Source: an uncultured Lachnospiraceae bacterium (GTDB lineage Bacteria; Bacillota; Clostridia; Lachnospirales; Lachnospiraceae). From it: a stretch of DNA of 64,000 nt. Both the position numbers and the translations under genes were made by a program. The notes beneath the pieces are model-generated. The model ran no database searches. It saw only the letters and a program-made list of their open reading frames with translations, and was not told the origin of the DNA. Below, in pieces: positions 18,745-27,173 of this stretch; position 1 is the stretch's first letter; the number at the start of each line of letters is the position of its first letter. The stretch covers positions 1 to 64,000 of the forward strand of contig CAMWXE010000021.1 in assembly GCA_947178145.1 (NCBI GenBank), written 5' to 3'.

Positions 18745-18811
18745 CTCTGTTCAGCGCTGACAAAGGATGTGTTTCATATCATGATGGAGCAGTGTAGCGC
18801 TCTGAACAGAG
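18745..18811 (+). ncRNA. Structured 5' leader of the Re-citrate synthase operon
   Basis: CTCTGTTCAGCGCT at 18745-18758 can pair with AGCGCTCTGAACAGAG at 18796-18811, 14 pairs with a two-base bulge, enclosing a 37-base loop. There is no T-run after it, and the ribosome site (GGAGGAG) begins about a dozen bases later. No known riboswitch or T-box consensus was recognised. Confidence 0.5.
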
Positions 18812-18835
18812 AAGATGAGAACGGAGGAGAAAAGA

Positions 18836-20254
18836 ATGGCAAACAACAGTGCGTATTTTGAAAACCGGCCGGTTACCATGAACGATAAGAATAATCTTTT
18901 GCAGATTGAAGAACATATGTATCAGCTGCAGGATGTGGAGAAACCCAACGCATTCCGCAACATGTTCCCGTACGATGAGATACCAAAGATTCCGTTTAAT
19001 GACAGGGTTGTACCCCATAATATGCCCAGGGAGATCTGGATTACAGACACGACATTCAGAGATGGTCAGCAGTCAAGAGCGCCTTACAGCACAGAGCAGA
19101 TTGTCACAATCTTTGACTATCTGCACAGACTCGGCGGACCAAACGGCATGATCCGGCAGAGCGAGTTCTTCCTGTACAGTCAGAAAGACAGAGATGCAGT
19201 CTACCAATGTATGGAGCGCGGTTATCAGTTTCCGGAGGTGACTTCGTGGATTCGCGCGAGCAGGGAAGACTTTAAGCTGGTGAAGGAAATCGGCATGAAG
19301 CAGACAGGGATTCTCGTCAGCTGCTCGGATTATCATATTTTTATGAAGCTCAAGATGACAAGGCGTCAGGCGATGGAGCACTATCTGTCTGTCGTGAGAG
19401 ACTGCCTCGAGGAGGGCATCAGTGTGCGGTGCCATCTGGAGGATATCACGAGAGCTGATATTTACGGCTATGTTGTACCATTTTGCCAGGAGCTCATGAA
19501 GTTGTCCGAACAGTATCAACTTCCGATAGTGGTGCGCGCTTGCGATACGATGGGATATGGTGTGAATTATGCGGGCGCTGTTATTCCGAGAAGCGTACAG
19601 GGGATTATATACGCGCTTTACACGCATGCTGGGGTGCCCCACGAGTGGATTGAGTGGCATGGACACAACGATTTCTACAAAGCGGTCACGAACTCGACGA
19701 CGGCCTGGCTGTACGGCTGTTCTGGTGTCAATACCTCCCTTTTTGGTATTGGGGAGCGCACTGGCAATACACCACTTGAGGCAATGATCTTTGAGTATGC
19801 GCAGTTAAAAGGCACGCTAAATGGCATGGACACGACTGTGATCACAGAGCTTGCAGAATATTATGAGAAAGAGATAGGCTATCACATTCCAGAGAGGACG
19901 CCTTTTGTCGGCAGGAATTTCAATGTCACAAGGGCAGGAATTCATGCGGATGGTCTGCTTAAAAATGAAGAGATTTACAATATTTTTGACACTGAGAAAT
20001 TTCTAAACAGACCCGTTCTGTGCGCCGTGTCCAACACATCAGGACTTGCGGGAATTGCACACTGGATGAATACTTACTACAGGCTTAAGGACGATGAGAA
20101 GATTAGCAAGTCTTCGGAGCTTGTGGCATATGTGAAAGCCTGGGTGGATGCAGAGTATGAGAGTGGCAGAGTTACGGTCCTTACGGATGACGAATTGCTT
20201 GCGGTCATCGCAGAGGGCTGTCAGACGCTCGGAGTGCGTATTGGAAAGGATTGA
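18836..20254 (+). CDS. Re-citrate synthase-like enzyme (HMGL / 2-isopropylmalate synthase family)
   Basis: 472 residues from ATG 18836 (GGAGGAG before it). The HMGL-like TIM barrel shows DTTFRDGQQ (71-79) and the metal-binding WHGHND motif; the C-terminus lacks the long LeuA allosteric domain. It is followed by a GntR regulator and isocitrate dehydrogenase rather than by leucine genes, which points to Re-citrate synthase: condensing acetyl-CoA with oxaloacetate to citrate on the way to 2-oxoglutarate and glutamate in anaerobes without Si-type synthase. Homocitrate or isopropylmalate synthase activity cannot be excluded from sequence. Aconitase is not in the window. Confidence 0.72.
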   Translation: MANNSAYFENRPVTMNDKNNLLQIEEHMYQLQDVEKPNAFRNMFPYDEIPKIPFNDRVVPHNMPREIWITDTTFRDGQQSRAPYSTEQIVTIFDYLHRLGGPNGMIRQSEFFLYSQKDRDAVYQCMERGYQFPEVTSWIRASREDFKLVKEIGMKQTGILVSCSDYHIFMKLKMTRRQAMEHYLSVVRDCLEEGISVRCHLEDITRADIYGYVVPFCQELMKLSEQYQLPIVVRACDTMGYGVNYAGAVIPRSVQGIIYALYTHAGVPHEWIEWHGHNDFYKAVTNSTTAWLYGCSGVNTSLFGIGERTGNTPLEAMIFEYAQLKGTLNGMDTTVITELAEYYEKEIGYHIPERTPFVGRNFNVTRAGIHADGLLKNEEIYNIFDTEKFLNRPVLCAVSNTSGLAGIAHWMNTYYRLKDDEKISKSSELVAYVKAWVDAEYESGRVTVLTDDELLAVIAEGCQTLGVRIGKD

Positions 20255-20263
20255 TGACAGGAG

Positions 20264-20944
20264 ATGAGCGAGTATGATGTAAATCATGAGGCATCGGACA
20301 AGTATTCGTTGCGGGGCAGAGTTTTTCGAAAGCTTAGAGAGGATATACTGAATGGAAAATATCAGGAAAACGATGAACTCAAGGAGGCGGCAATCGCGGA
20401 GGAACTTGGTGTTAGTAGAACGCCTGTTCGAGAGGCTTTTCGACAGCTTGAACTGGAGGGATTGATTCGGATTGTGCCAAATAAAGGAGCGTATGTTACG
20501 GGAATTTCTGCATCGGATGTGGCGGATATCTATGAGATTCGTTCTCTTTTGGAAGGTCTGTGTGCGAGATGGGCGACGAATAAGATCACCAGGGAGAAGG
20601 TTGAGGAGCTTGAGGAAATTATTCTTCTGAGTGAATTTCACTTGAAAAAGGCGCACTATGATCAGCTGATCGAGTTGGACAACCGTTTCCATATGAATTT
20701 GTATGAGGCGTGTGAGAGCAAGATGTTGATTCATCTCTTGAAGGATTTTCATCAGTATGTGCAGAAACAGCGGCAGCAGACGCTCTCAAATCATGAGAGG
20801 AGCGCAGCGGCTGTGGCGGAGCACAAGAGTATTATGGAAGCGATACGCGACGGGAATGCCCCCCTCGCAGAAAAACTTGCCGACGAACATATTTGTAATG
20901 CGTACAAAAATATGGTAAAATGTGGTTTGGGCATAAAACACTAA
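20264..20944 (+). CDS. GntR-family regulator, FCD subfamily
   Basis: 226 residues. N-terminal winged helix (about 14-76; ELKEAAIAEELGVSRTPVRE is the recognition region) and an all-helical FCD ligand domain (about 85-215) with the expected metal-site residues in ELDNRFHMNLYE, VAEHKSI and DEHICNAY. FCD regulators usually sense organic acids, often through a bound metal. It lies nine bases after the Re-citrate synthase stop with its own CAGGAG site, and the palindrome over the operon promoter is a likely target. A citrate-pathway effector is a reasonable guess, not shown. Confidence 0.88.
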   Translation: MSEYDVNHEASDKYSLRGRVFRKLREDILNGKYQENDELKEAAIAEELGVSRTPVREAFRQLELEGLIRIVPNKGAYVTGISASDVADIYEIRSLLEGLCARWATNKITREKVEELEEIILLSEFHLKKAHYDQLIELDNRFHMNLYEACESKMLIHLLKDFHQYVQKQRQQTLSNHERSAAAVAEHKSIMEAIRDGNAPLAEKLADEHICNAYKNMVKCGLGIKH

Positions 20945-21020
20945 GCGACTCTAAGGCTGTAAAGGACACAGCCTAAGATTTGCTTAGTGTTTGGAAGAAC
21001 GCCAGAGGGCGGCGTTCTTC
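20939..21020 (+). ncRNA. Two-hairpin intercistronic element, copy 1
   Basis: Hairpin one: CACTAAGC...GCTTAGTG outer stem (20939-20989) enclosing AGGCTGT-AAAGGAC-ACAGCCT; it starts on the stop codon of the regulator gene. Hairpin two: GAAGAACGCC-AGAGGGC-GGCGTTCTTC (20994-21020). The same arrangement with different outer-stem bases occurs at 59322-59410 between rnfC and rnfD. Neither is followed by a T-run. Confidence 0.65.
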
Positions 21021-21061
21021 GCGTGGTTATGATTAAAATAAGAGAAACAGGAGGAGAAATG

Positions 21062-22273
21062 ATGACAAAGATTCAGATGACAACACCGTTGGTGGAGATG
21101 GATGGGGATGAGATGACTCGAATCCTTTGGAAGATGATCAAGGACGAGCTGATTCTTCCATACATAGACTTAAAGACAGAGTATTACGATCTTGGTTTGG
21201 AGCATCGCAATGAGACGAACGATCAGGTGACGGCAGATTCCGCAGAGGCAACAAAAAAGTATGGTGTAGCAGTCAAGTGTGCGACCATCACGCCGAACGC
21301 TGCGCGAATGACAGAGTACAATCTCAAGGAAATGTGGAAGAGTCCGAACGGAACAATCAGGGCCATGCTTGATGGTACGGTATTTCGGGCACCCATTTTG
21401 ATCAAGGGCATTGTTCCGTATGTGAAGAATTGGACGAAGCCAATCACAATTGCCCGTCATGCATACGGTGATGTATACAAGAACACGGAGATCAAAGTTC
21501 CGGGAAAAGGAAAAGCGGAGCTGGTCTTTACCGCAGAGGATGGGACGGAGACAAGAGAGCTGATTCACAATTTTGAGGGGGCTGGGATTATCCAGGGGAT
21601 TCATAATACCAAAGAGTCGATTTCCAGCTTTGCAAGAGCGTGCTTTGGCTATGCGATTGATACAAAGCAGGATTTGTGGTTTGCCACCAAGGATACCATC
21701 TCTAAGAAATATGACCATACGTTTAAGGATATTTTTCAGGAAATTTATGATACAGAGTACAAAGAGAAATTCGAAAAGGCGGGAATTGAGTATTTTTATA
21801 CGCTGATTGACGATGCGGTTGCACGTGTGATTCGCTCTGAAGGCGGCTTTATATGGGCGTGCAAAAACTATGACGGTGATGTGATGTCTGATATGGTGGC
21901 GACAGCATATGGAGATTTGTCTATGATGACTTCTGTCCTGGTCTCACCGAGCGGCGTCTATGAATACGAGGCAGCACATGGTACCGTGCAGCGTCATTAC
22001 TATAAGCACTTGAAAGGAGAGGAGACTTCCACCAACTCCATTGCGACGATTTTTGCATGGACAGGTGCGCTGCGCAAACGCGGTGAATTGGATGGAATCC
22101 AGGAACTTCAGGATTTTGCTGACAAGCTGGACAGGGCCTGCATCAAGACTGTTGAGGACGGAAAAATGACAAAAAGCCTTTCCATGATATCAACCTGTGA
22201 GAATCCGGTGATTTTGAACAGTCTGGACTTTATCAGGGCGATCAGGAAGACCTTTGAGACTTTACAAGATTGA
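21062..22273 (+). CDS. icd: NADP-dependent isocitrate dehydrogenase
   Basis: 403 residues from the second of two adjacent ATGs (21059, 21062), the one seven bases after AGGAGG; the ORF-track start at 20987 lies inside the upstream hairpins. Motifs fit the eukaryotic-like (type II) NADP-IDH subfamily: the substrate loop [18 protein letters not shown] and the metal-binding region [20 protein letters not shown] with [13 protein letters not shown]. It oxidatively decarboxylates isocitrate to 2-oxoglutarate, giving NADPH. With the Re-citrate synthase it forms the oxidative half-cycle used for glutamate synthesis. Translation may be influenced by the two-hairpin element just before it. Confidence 0.93.
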   Translation: MTKIQMTTPLVEMDGDEMTRILWKMIKDELILPYIDLKTEYYDLGLEHRNETNDQVTADSAEATKKYGVAVKCATITPNAARMTEYNLKEMWKSPNGTIRAMLDGTVFRAPILIKGIVPYVKNWTKPITIARHAYGDVYKNTEIKVPGKGKAELVFTAEDGTETRELIHNFEGAGIIQGIHNTKESISSFARACFGYAIDTKQDLWFATKDTISKKYDHTFKDIFQEIYDTEYKEKFEKAGIEYFYTLIDDAVARVIRSEGGFIWACKNYDGDVMSDMVATAYGDLSMMTSVLVSPSGVYEYEAAHGTVQRHYYKHLKGEETSTNSIATIFAWTGALRKRGELDGIQELQDFADKLDRACIKTVEDGKMTKSLSMISTCENPVILNSLDFIRAIRKTFETLQD

Positions 22274-22333
22274 ATTCGTTTGTTATGATAATAATGTAAT
22301 GATCAGAATAGATTCGAAAAGGATGGTGATGAT

Positions 22334-22516
22334 ATGTCTGAAAAGGAAATGCTCAAAACATCAGTTGAAGAATTTTCGAGATTGCAGGATTATATGCTGG
22401 AATGTGATAAGGATTCAGGAGTATATAAAAAAATGAAAAGGCGATACATTGAGTTGAAAGTTATTTTAACAGCTTCAGGGATTAACATTACAGAATTAGA
22501 TATGATAAAAGAATAA
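22334..22516 (+). CDS. Small conserved-looking protein of unknown function
   Basis: 60 residues, ATG at 22334 with AAAAGGATGG about nine bases upstream, and a strong terminator directly after it. The sequence is charged, lacks a membrane helix, and is predicted helical (SVEEFSRLQDYMLECDKD, YKKMKRRYIELKVILTA). Proper start signal, terminator and codon use suggest a real gene. No family was recognised. Confidence 0.6.
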   Translation: MSEKEMLKTSVEEFSRLQDYMLECDKDSGVYKKMKRRYIELKVILTASGINITELDMIKE

Positions 22517-22525
22517 ACAGATTCA

Positions 22526-22577
22526 TTGCAGCGGCGCATAGGATAGGTGGAAAGCATTATTCTATGCGCCGCTGCAA
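22526..22577. terminator. Bidirectional terminator between convergent genes
   Basis: TTGCAGCGGCGCATAG and CTATGCGCCGCTGCAA form a perfect 16-pair stem with a 20-base loop between the plus-strand small gene and the minus-strand exonuclease gene. T-runs are weak on both sides, but the position and strength fit a shared terminator. Confidence 0.75.
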
Positions 22578-22584
22578 TTTAGAG

Positions 22585-23625
22585 TTACAATTTCAATTCT
22601 GCGATCAGACTAAGCATTTCATATTGCCTGAGTTCTTCCTTTAGGACAGCCTTGTCAATCTTCAGCTGAAAGTCTTCCAAGGACAGCGTGATGGGAATAT
22701 CATCTTTCATCTTGGCAAGCTGGTAGCTCAGGTATACGGTTTCTTTATTTTCCTTTAAGGCATTTAAGGGACTCCGGCCGATACCAAGGCTGCTTTTCCA
22801 GAAATCGGACAGCGCTTTTTCCTTTTTCTTGTTGCCCTCACAGTCCTCAATCGCTGCATAGATGGCATCGAGGGAGCCGTATTCGTTCACAAGCGGGGCC
22901 GCTGCCGAAGAGACACCCTTACAACCGGGGATGCCATCTCCGGGGTCGCCGGTGATGGAGAGCAGTGTCACAATATTTTCAGGGTACACGCCCTCCTCGG
23001 AATAGACGAGATCGGAAGTATATTCAAAGATTCCGGCTGGAAGGGAGGTGTAACCTTTCCTGTCAGCGTAGAGTCCATACCGCTGCTGCAGATCCTTTAC
23101 CTTTTCCTTGTCGGTGACGCGCCACAGTCTGGTGTAATCGCTTACCAGCTGGAAATAGTCGTGATCTTTTGTGAGAAGATAGGTTTCGAGTTCTGGTGAT
23201 TCAAATTTTCTGACAAGAGAGGCTGCAAAATCATCAGCCTCATAGTCCTTGTCCATAAGCACCTGGCAGCCTATCTTCTGTAACAGGTTTTCCATGGCAA
23301 TAAATTGTTCCTTTAAGGGCTCTGGGGCCTCTTTTCTGTTTGCCTTGTAGGAATCTGCGCCCAACACAGTGCGCCGGAAGGTGTCGCGCGACACGTCAAA
23401 AGCGACAGCCACATAATCTGGTTTCGTCTTCTTGTAGAGAGAAATCAGCGTTCGAAGCATTGTGAAGAGCGCATTTGTATACGCGCCCCTGGAGGTCTGC
23501 AGGATTTCGGAGTAGTGCTTTTCTTTTTCCTCGTCTGTCTTGGCATAGAGGACAGACTTTGGAAGATTGCCGTAATACGAGGTGCTTAGCATTGAGGAAC
23601 CGTCAATTATTAAGAATTTTTTCAT
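22585..23625 (-). CDS. Stand-alone 5'-3' exonuclease (DNA polymerase I N-domain family)
   Basis: 346 residues, the size of the free-standing ExoIX/PolA-N-like proteins. Metal-binding acidic residues appear in order: LIIDGSSM near the N-terminus, AFDVSRDTFRR, DYEADDFAA, LLTKDHDYFQ and SITGDPGDGIPGCKGV (helix-3-turn-helix DNA-binding region). No polymerase or 3'-5' exonuclease domain follows. A flap or 5'-end processing role is expected. ATG at the 23625 end follows an AGGAGAG site on the minus strand. The ABC-F gene lies 46 bases upstream in the same direction, so they may share a message. Confidence 0.88.
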   Translation of the reverse strand: MKKFLIIDGSSMLSTSYYGNLPKSVLYAKTDEEKEKHYSEILQTSRGAYTNALFTMLRTLISLYKKTKPDYVAVAFDVSRDTFRRTVLGADSYKANRKEAPEPLKEQFIAMENLLQKIGCQVLMDKDYEADDFAASLVRKFESPELETYLLTKDHDYFQLVSDYTRLWRVTDKEKVKDLQQRYGLYADRKGYTSLPAGIFEYTSDLVYSEEGVYPENIVTLLSITGDPGDGIPGCKGVSSAAAPLVNEYGSLDAIYAAIEDCEGNKKKEKALSDFWKSSLGIGRSPLNALKENKETVYLSYQLAKMKDDIPITLSLEDFQLKIDKAVLKEELRQYEMLSLIAELKL

Positions 23626-23671
23626 GATTTATCTCTCCTATACAATATATTTTAGAGGAAAACTTCACTTG

Positions 23672-25582
23672 CTACACTGTCTCAGATAGTTCTTCCCATT
23701 TGGCGTAGAGCGTCTCAAGCTCCGCCTCAATGGCCGCTTTTACGGTCGCAATTTCCTGTAGCTTTGCTGAGTTTGTGGCAATTTCTGGTCTGGTCATCTC
23801 CTCGTCGAGTGCAGCGCTTTTTGTTTCAAGCGCCTCGATTTTCTCTTCGCACTTTTTCAGGTCATTCTCTCTCTTGCGAATCAGTGCCTGATTTTCCTTC
23901 TGCTGCTTCCAGTCAAGCTTCTGCGCGGAAGGTTCTTCGGCAGATGCGGAGGAGACTGTCTCTGGCACAGGCGTCAGAATTTCTTTCTTTTCAAGATAAT
24001 AGTCGTAGTTTCCGATATAGTTGACAAACGTCTGGTGCGTGAGCTCAAGGATGCGGCTTGCTGTCTTGTTGATGAAATACCGGTCATGTGAGACATAAAG
24101 GACCGTTCCTTCATAAGCGTTCAGCGCTGTCTCAAGGATTTCCTTGGAAGTGATGTCAAGGTGGTTTGTCGGCTCGTCGAGGATGAGAAAGTTTGCCTCG
24201 GACAGCATAAGCTTTGCGAGGCAAACTCGTCCGCGCTCACCGCCGCTCAGCGCACTGATCTTTTTAAAGACATCTTCGCCTGTGAACAGGAAGGCAGCAA
24301 GGGTGTTTCGAATCTCTGTGTTGGTCAGGTAAGGATAATCGTCGCTGATTTCTTCAAACAGTGTCTTATCCATATGAAGTACATGGTGTTCCTGATCATA
24401 GTATCCTATTTCCACATTTGCCCCCAGCTTAATCGTACCACTGTCCATGGGAACAAGCTCATTGATAATTTTTAAGAGCGTGGTTTTTCCTGTTCCATTG
24501 TCTCCGATGATGGCGACATGCTCACCGCGCTTCATCTCAAAAGAGACATTCTCAAACAGCTGGTTGCTGTCGAATTTCTTGGAGAGCCCTTCAATCTGCA
24601 TGACATCATTGCCGCTCGTCCGGTATGGCGTGAGCGTCAGCTTCATATCAGCCCTGACCTCGACAGGCTTTTCAAGGCGCTCGATCTTGTCCAGCATTTT
24701 CTCGCGGCTCTCGGCGCGTTTTATGGACTTTTCGCGGTTAAACTGTTTAAGCTTGTCGATTACTTCTTCATGGTGCTTGATTTCACGCTGCTGGTTCAGG
24801 TATGCGTTCATCTGCTCGGCGCGAAGGTGTTCTTTCTGAATGGCATAGTCCGAATAGTTTCCGTTAAAGGAGGATACTACGCCATTGTCAATCTCAATAA
24901 TTTTCGTGGCGATTTTATCCAGAAAATATCGGTCATGTGAGACGATTATAACAGCGCCTTTGTAATTCAGCAGATACGTTTCAAGCCATGCGATGGAGTT
25001 GAGGTCAAGATGGTTGGTCGGCTCGTCGAGCATGATGAGATCCGGCTTTTGCAGCAGCATCTTGCCAAGAGCCACACGCGTCTTTTGACCGCCGGAGAGT
25101 GTGGCCACTTTCTTGTCAAACTCGTCCTCCTGAAAGCCTAGTCCTTTTAAGATACCAGTGATCTCACTCTTGCAGGCGTAGCCGTTGATCTCCTCAAAAC
25201 GGTGTGTCAGGTTTGCGTATTTTTTGAGAAGAAGATCCAGTTCCCCGCCGGCAGCGTTCTTCATATCGGCCTCGGTCTGGCGAATGGAGGCCTCCAGGTC
25301 GAGAACTTCCTGTTTGACCGTGAGCAGCTCGTCAAAGATTGTGTTTTCACTGTCCACAGCCTGGTGCTGGGCGAGATAGCCGAAGCTCTTATCCTTTGCA
25401 AAGGTTACGAGACCAGCGTCGGCGGGAAGCCTGCCTGTAATGATTTTGAGCAGGGTGGACTTACCTGCACCATTGATGCCGACAATGGCAGCCTTTTCGT
25501 AATCCTCTATATGAAAAGAGGCATTTTTGATGACGTGATTGTCAACAAAAGTCTTGTCTATGTTACTGCATGATAGAATCAT
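23672..25582 (-). CDS. ABC-F family ATP-binding protein
   Basis: 636 residues with two nucleotide-binding domains and no membrane helices: GINGAGKST and LSGGQKTRVA in the first (with the MLDEPTNHLD Walker B), GDNGTGKTT and LSGGERGRV in the second (ILDEPTNHLD). A charged linker (about 245-300) and a C-terminal coiled coil (about 555-636) fit the Uup/YkpA/YfmR class. ABC-F proteins act on ribosomes: some rescue stalled translation, others protect against antibiotics. Nothing here singles out a resistance subtype. ATG at 25580-25582 follows GAGGAGG. Confidence 0.88.
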   Translation of the reverse strand: MILSCSNIDKTFVDNHVIKNASFHIEDYEKAAIVGINGAGKSTLLKIITGRLPADAGLVTFAKDKSFGYLAQHQAVDSENTIFDELLTVKQEVLDLEASIRQTEADMKNAAGGELDLLLKKYANLTHRFEEINGYACKSEITGILKGLGFQEDEFDKKVATLSGGQKTRVALGKMLLQKPDLIMLDEPTNHLDLNSIAWLETYLLNYKGAVIIVSHDRYFLDKIATKIIEIDNGVVSSFNGNYSDYAIQKEHLRAEQMNAYLNQQREIKHHEEVIDKLKQFNREKSIKRAESREKMLDKIERLEKPVEVRADMKLTLTPYRTSGNDVMQIEGLSKKFDSNQLFENVSFEMKRGEHVAIIGDNGTGKTTLLKIINELVPMDSGTIKLGANVEIGYYDQEHHVLHMDKTLFEEISDDYPYLTNTEIRNTLAAFLFTGEDVFKKISALSGGERGRVCLAKLMLSEANFLILDEPTNHLDITSKEILETALNAYEGTVLYVSHDRYFINKTASRILELTHQTFVNYIGNYDYYLEKKEILTPVPETVSSASAEEPSAQKLDWKQQKENQALIRKRENDLKKCEEKIEALETKSAALDEEMTRPEIATNSAKLQEIATVKAAIEAELETLYAKWEELSETV

Positions 25583-25676
25583 GGGAATTTCCTCCTCGCG
25601 TATAAAATCTATTTACCTATTATAAAAGAGAATGAAAATAAAAGCAATCGGAATCGATACCGCATTACAAAAAGAA

Positions 25677-25705
25677 TTGACAATCATTTAACAGGATTGT
25701 ATAAT
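25677..25705 (+). promoter_or_regulatory. rex promoter with a candidate Rex operator
   Basis: TTGACA 25677-25682, 17-base spacer, TATAAT 25700-25705: a consensus promoter. The stretch TTGACAATCATTTAACAG (25677-25694) matches 11 of the 14 fixed positions of the Rex site TTGTTAA-N4-TTAACAA and covers the -35 box, which suggests Rex represses its own gene. Confidence 0.7.
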
Positions 25706-25795
25706 ATATAATACATATTTTTATTATTTTTTTGGCATATTGCATACGAATGGTGCGGGGCTGAAAAAGTCATTGTCATGTGGAGGTTAAGAATC

Positions 25796-26422
25796 GTGGA
25801 TGATAAGAATATATCACAGGCGGTTGTCGCGAGACTTCCCAGATATTACAGATATCTGGGAGATTTGAAGGATAGCGGTATCGAGAGGATATCATCTCAG
25901 GATTTAAGCAAACTGATGAAGGTCACTGCATCGCAGATTCGGCAGGATTTTAATAATTTCGGGGGCTTTGGGCAGCAAGGATACGGGTACAATGTGGAGT
26001 ATTTGTACGATGAGATAGCAAAGATACTTGGATTAAACAAAACACACAATCTTGTTATCATAGGAGCCGGGAATCTTGGGCAGGCGCTTGCCAACTATAT
26101 GAACTTTGAGCGCAGGGGATTTATTGTGAGAGGCATTTTCGACAAGAATCCTGTGTTATACGGAAAAGAGCTGAGAGGGATAGCAGTGCAGCCTGTGGAG
26201 AAAATTGAACGGTTTATCCGGGAAAATGATATTGATATTGCGGTGCTCACAATGCCAAAGGATGGCGCAGTAAAGACTGCAGAGCTGCTTGTTCGGTGCA
26301 ATATTAAGGCTATTTGGAATTTTGCACATGTGGACCTGAATGTGCCGGAAAGTGTTGTCGTTGAAAATGTACATCTTTCCGATAGTCTCATGAGATTATC
26401 ATACGGAATTGTAAATCAATAA
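25796..26422 (+). CDS. rex: Redox-sensing transcriptional repressor Rex
   Basis: 208 residues from GTG 25796, placed nine bases after GGAGG; the ATG at 25778 precedes that ribosome site. N-terminal winged helix (RLPRYYRYL, LSKLMKVTASQIRQDF) and C-terminal Rossmann domain with IIGAGNLGQALANY. Rex binds DNA when NAD+ is high and lets go when NADH rises, controlling fermentation and electron-transfer genes in Clostridia. A candidate operator covers its own -35 box. The rnf and decarboxylase promoters in this window show no clear Rex site. Confidence 0.93.
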   Translation: MDDKNISQAVVARLPRYYRYLGDLKDSGIERISSQDLSKLMKVTASQIRQDFNNFGGFGQQGYGYNVEYLYDEIAKILGLNKTHNLVIIGAGNLGQALANYMNFERRGFIVRGIFDKNPVLYGKELRGIAVQPVEKIERFIRENDIDIAVLTMPKDGAVKTAELLVRCNIKAIWNFAHVDLNVPESVVVENVHLSDSLMRLSYGIVNQ

Positions 26423-26445
26423 ATAAGAGAAGTTTGTGGGGGAAA

Positions 26446-27102
26446 ATGGGGGTTGAAGATATGGAACCGGAGGAAGAGGCCTTTCGAGAGGCATTAATAG
26501 GGAAAAAGATACCGATTTTGACATTGGATAATCAGTGGCATAAGCTCTTCACACAGGCAGGGGCAAATGAGGAAATACAGAGGCTCGAGGACAATCTCAA
26601 TGAGATTTTGAAAAGGCAGGGAAAACTGAACACAGAATTGAAGAGTCTTGTCTCTTTTAAAAAGAAGCTCATGCAGGAGATCGTGTCAATTATGGAACTT
26701 CCTGACAGCCCGGCAAAGGAAAAGAGGATGTCTGACAACAAGCGCATGATTGAGGAGTCCAACCAGAAGATTGAGGATTACAACGACGAGCTGATGGAGA
26801 TGCCAAGGCAGATCGACGAGGCGAATCTGGAGTTGATGCTTGCAAGTATGCGGATTTGTTACGGCAGGATTCAGCAGAATGTCCAGGAAATCAACGAGAT
26901 CAACAAGTGGGTATCTGACTTCAAAGTGCAGCTCAAGAGAAAGATTATCTTAAAGCAGCAGAAAGAGATCTGGAACGATGAGATGTATAATTATATGCAT
27001 TCCATTTTCGGTCCTGATGTGATTGATATGTTTGACATGAAATACAACCCTCAAAATGTATTGAACAAGGAAAAAGATTTGATCGGCAAAAAAACTCCCT
27101 GA
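26446..27102 (+). CDS. Coiled-coil protein of unknown function
   Basis: 218 residues from ATG 26446 (GGGGGA just upstream); the ATG at 26461 is also possible. Almost entirely charged helix with heptad-like runs (ILKRQGKLNTELKSLVSFKK, KIEDYNDELMEMPRQIDEAN), no membrane segment and no catalytic motif. It starts 23 bases after rex and ends inside its own terminator stem. Probably co-transcribed with rex. No family is recognised and no function is proposed. Confidence 0.7.
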   Translation: MGVEDMEPEEEAFREALIGKKIPILTLDNQWHKLFTQAGANEEIQRLEDNLNEILKRQGKLNTELKSLVSFKKKLMQEIVSIMELPDSPAKEKRMSDNKRMIEESNQKIEDYNDELMEMPRQIDEANLELMLASMRICYGRIQQNVQEINEINKWVSDFKVQLKRKIILKQQKEIWNDEMYNYMHSIFGPDVIDMFDMKYNPQNVLNKEKDLIGKKTP

Positions 27103-27129
27103 CAGGAATAACTGTTTCGGAGTTTTTTT
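27088..27129 (+). terminator. Intrinsic terminator
   Basis: AAAAAACTCC pairs with GGAGTTTTTT, with a partial inner stem, followed by more T. The stop codon of the coiled-coil gene lies inside the stem. Confidence 0.8.
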
Positions 27130-27173
27130 CAGGAACGAGTGTACTGGAACCAATAACAGGGGAAAGGTTGGTA

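Noticed and set aside
18836-20254. 2-isopropylmalate synthase (leuA)
   Set aside because: No C-terminal LeuA allosteric domain and no leucine genes nearby; the isocitrate dehydrogenase context favours Re-citrate synthase.
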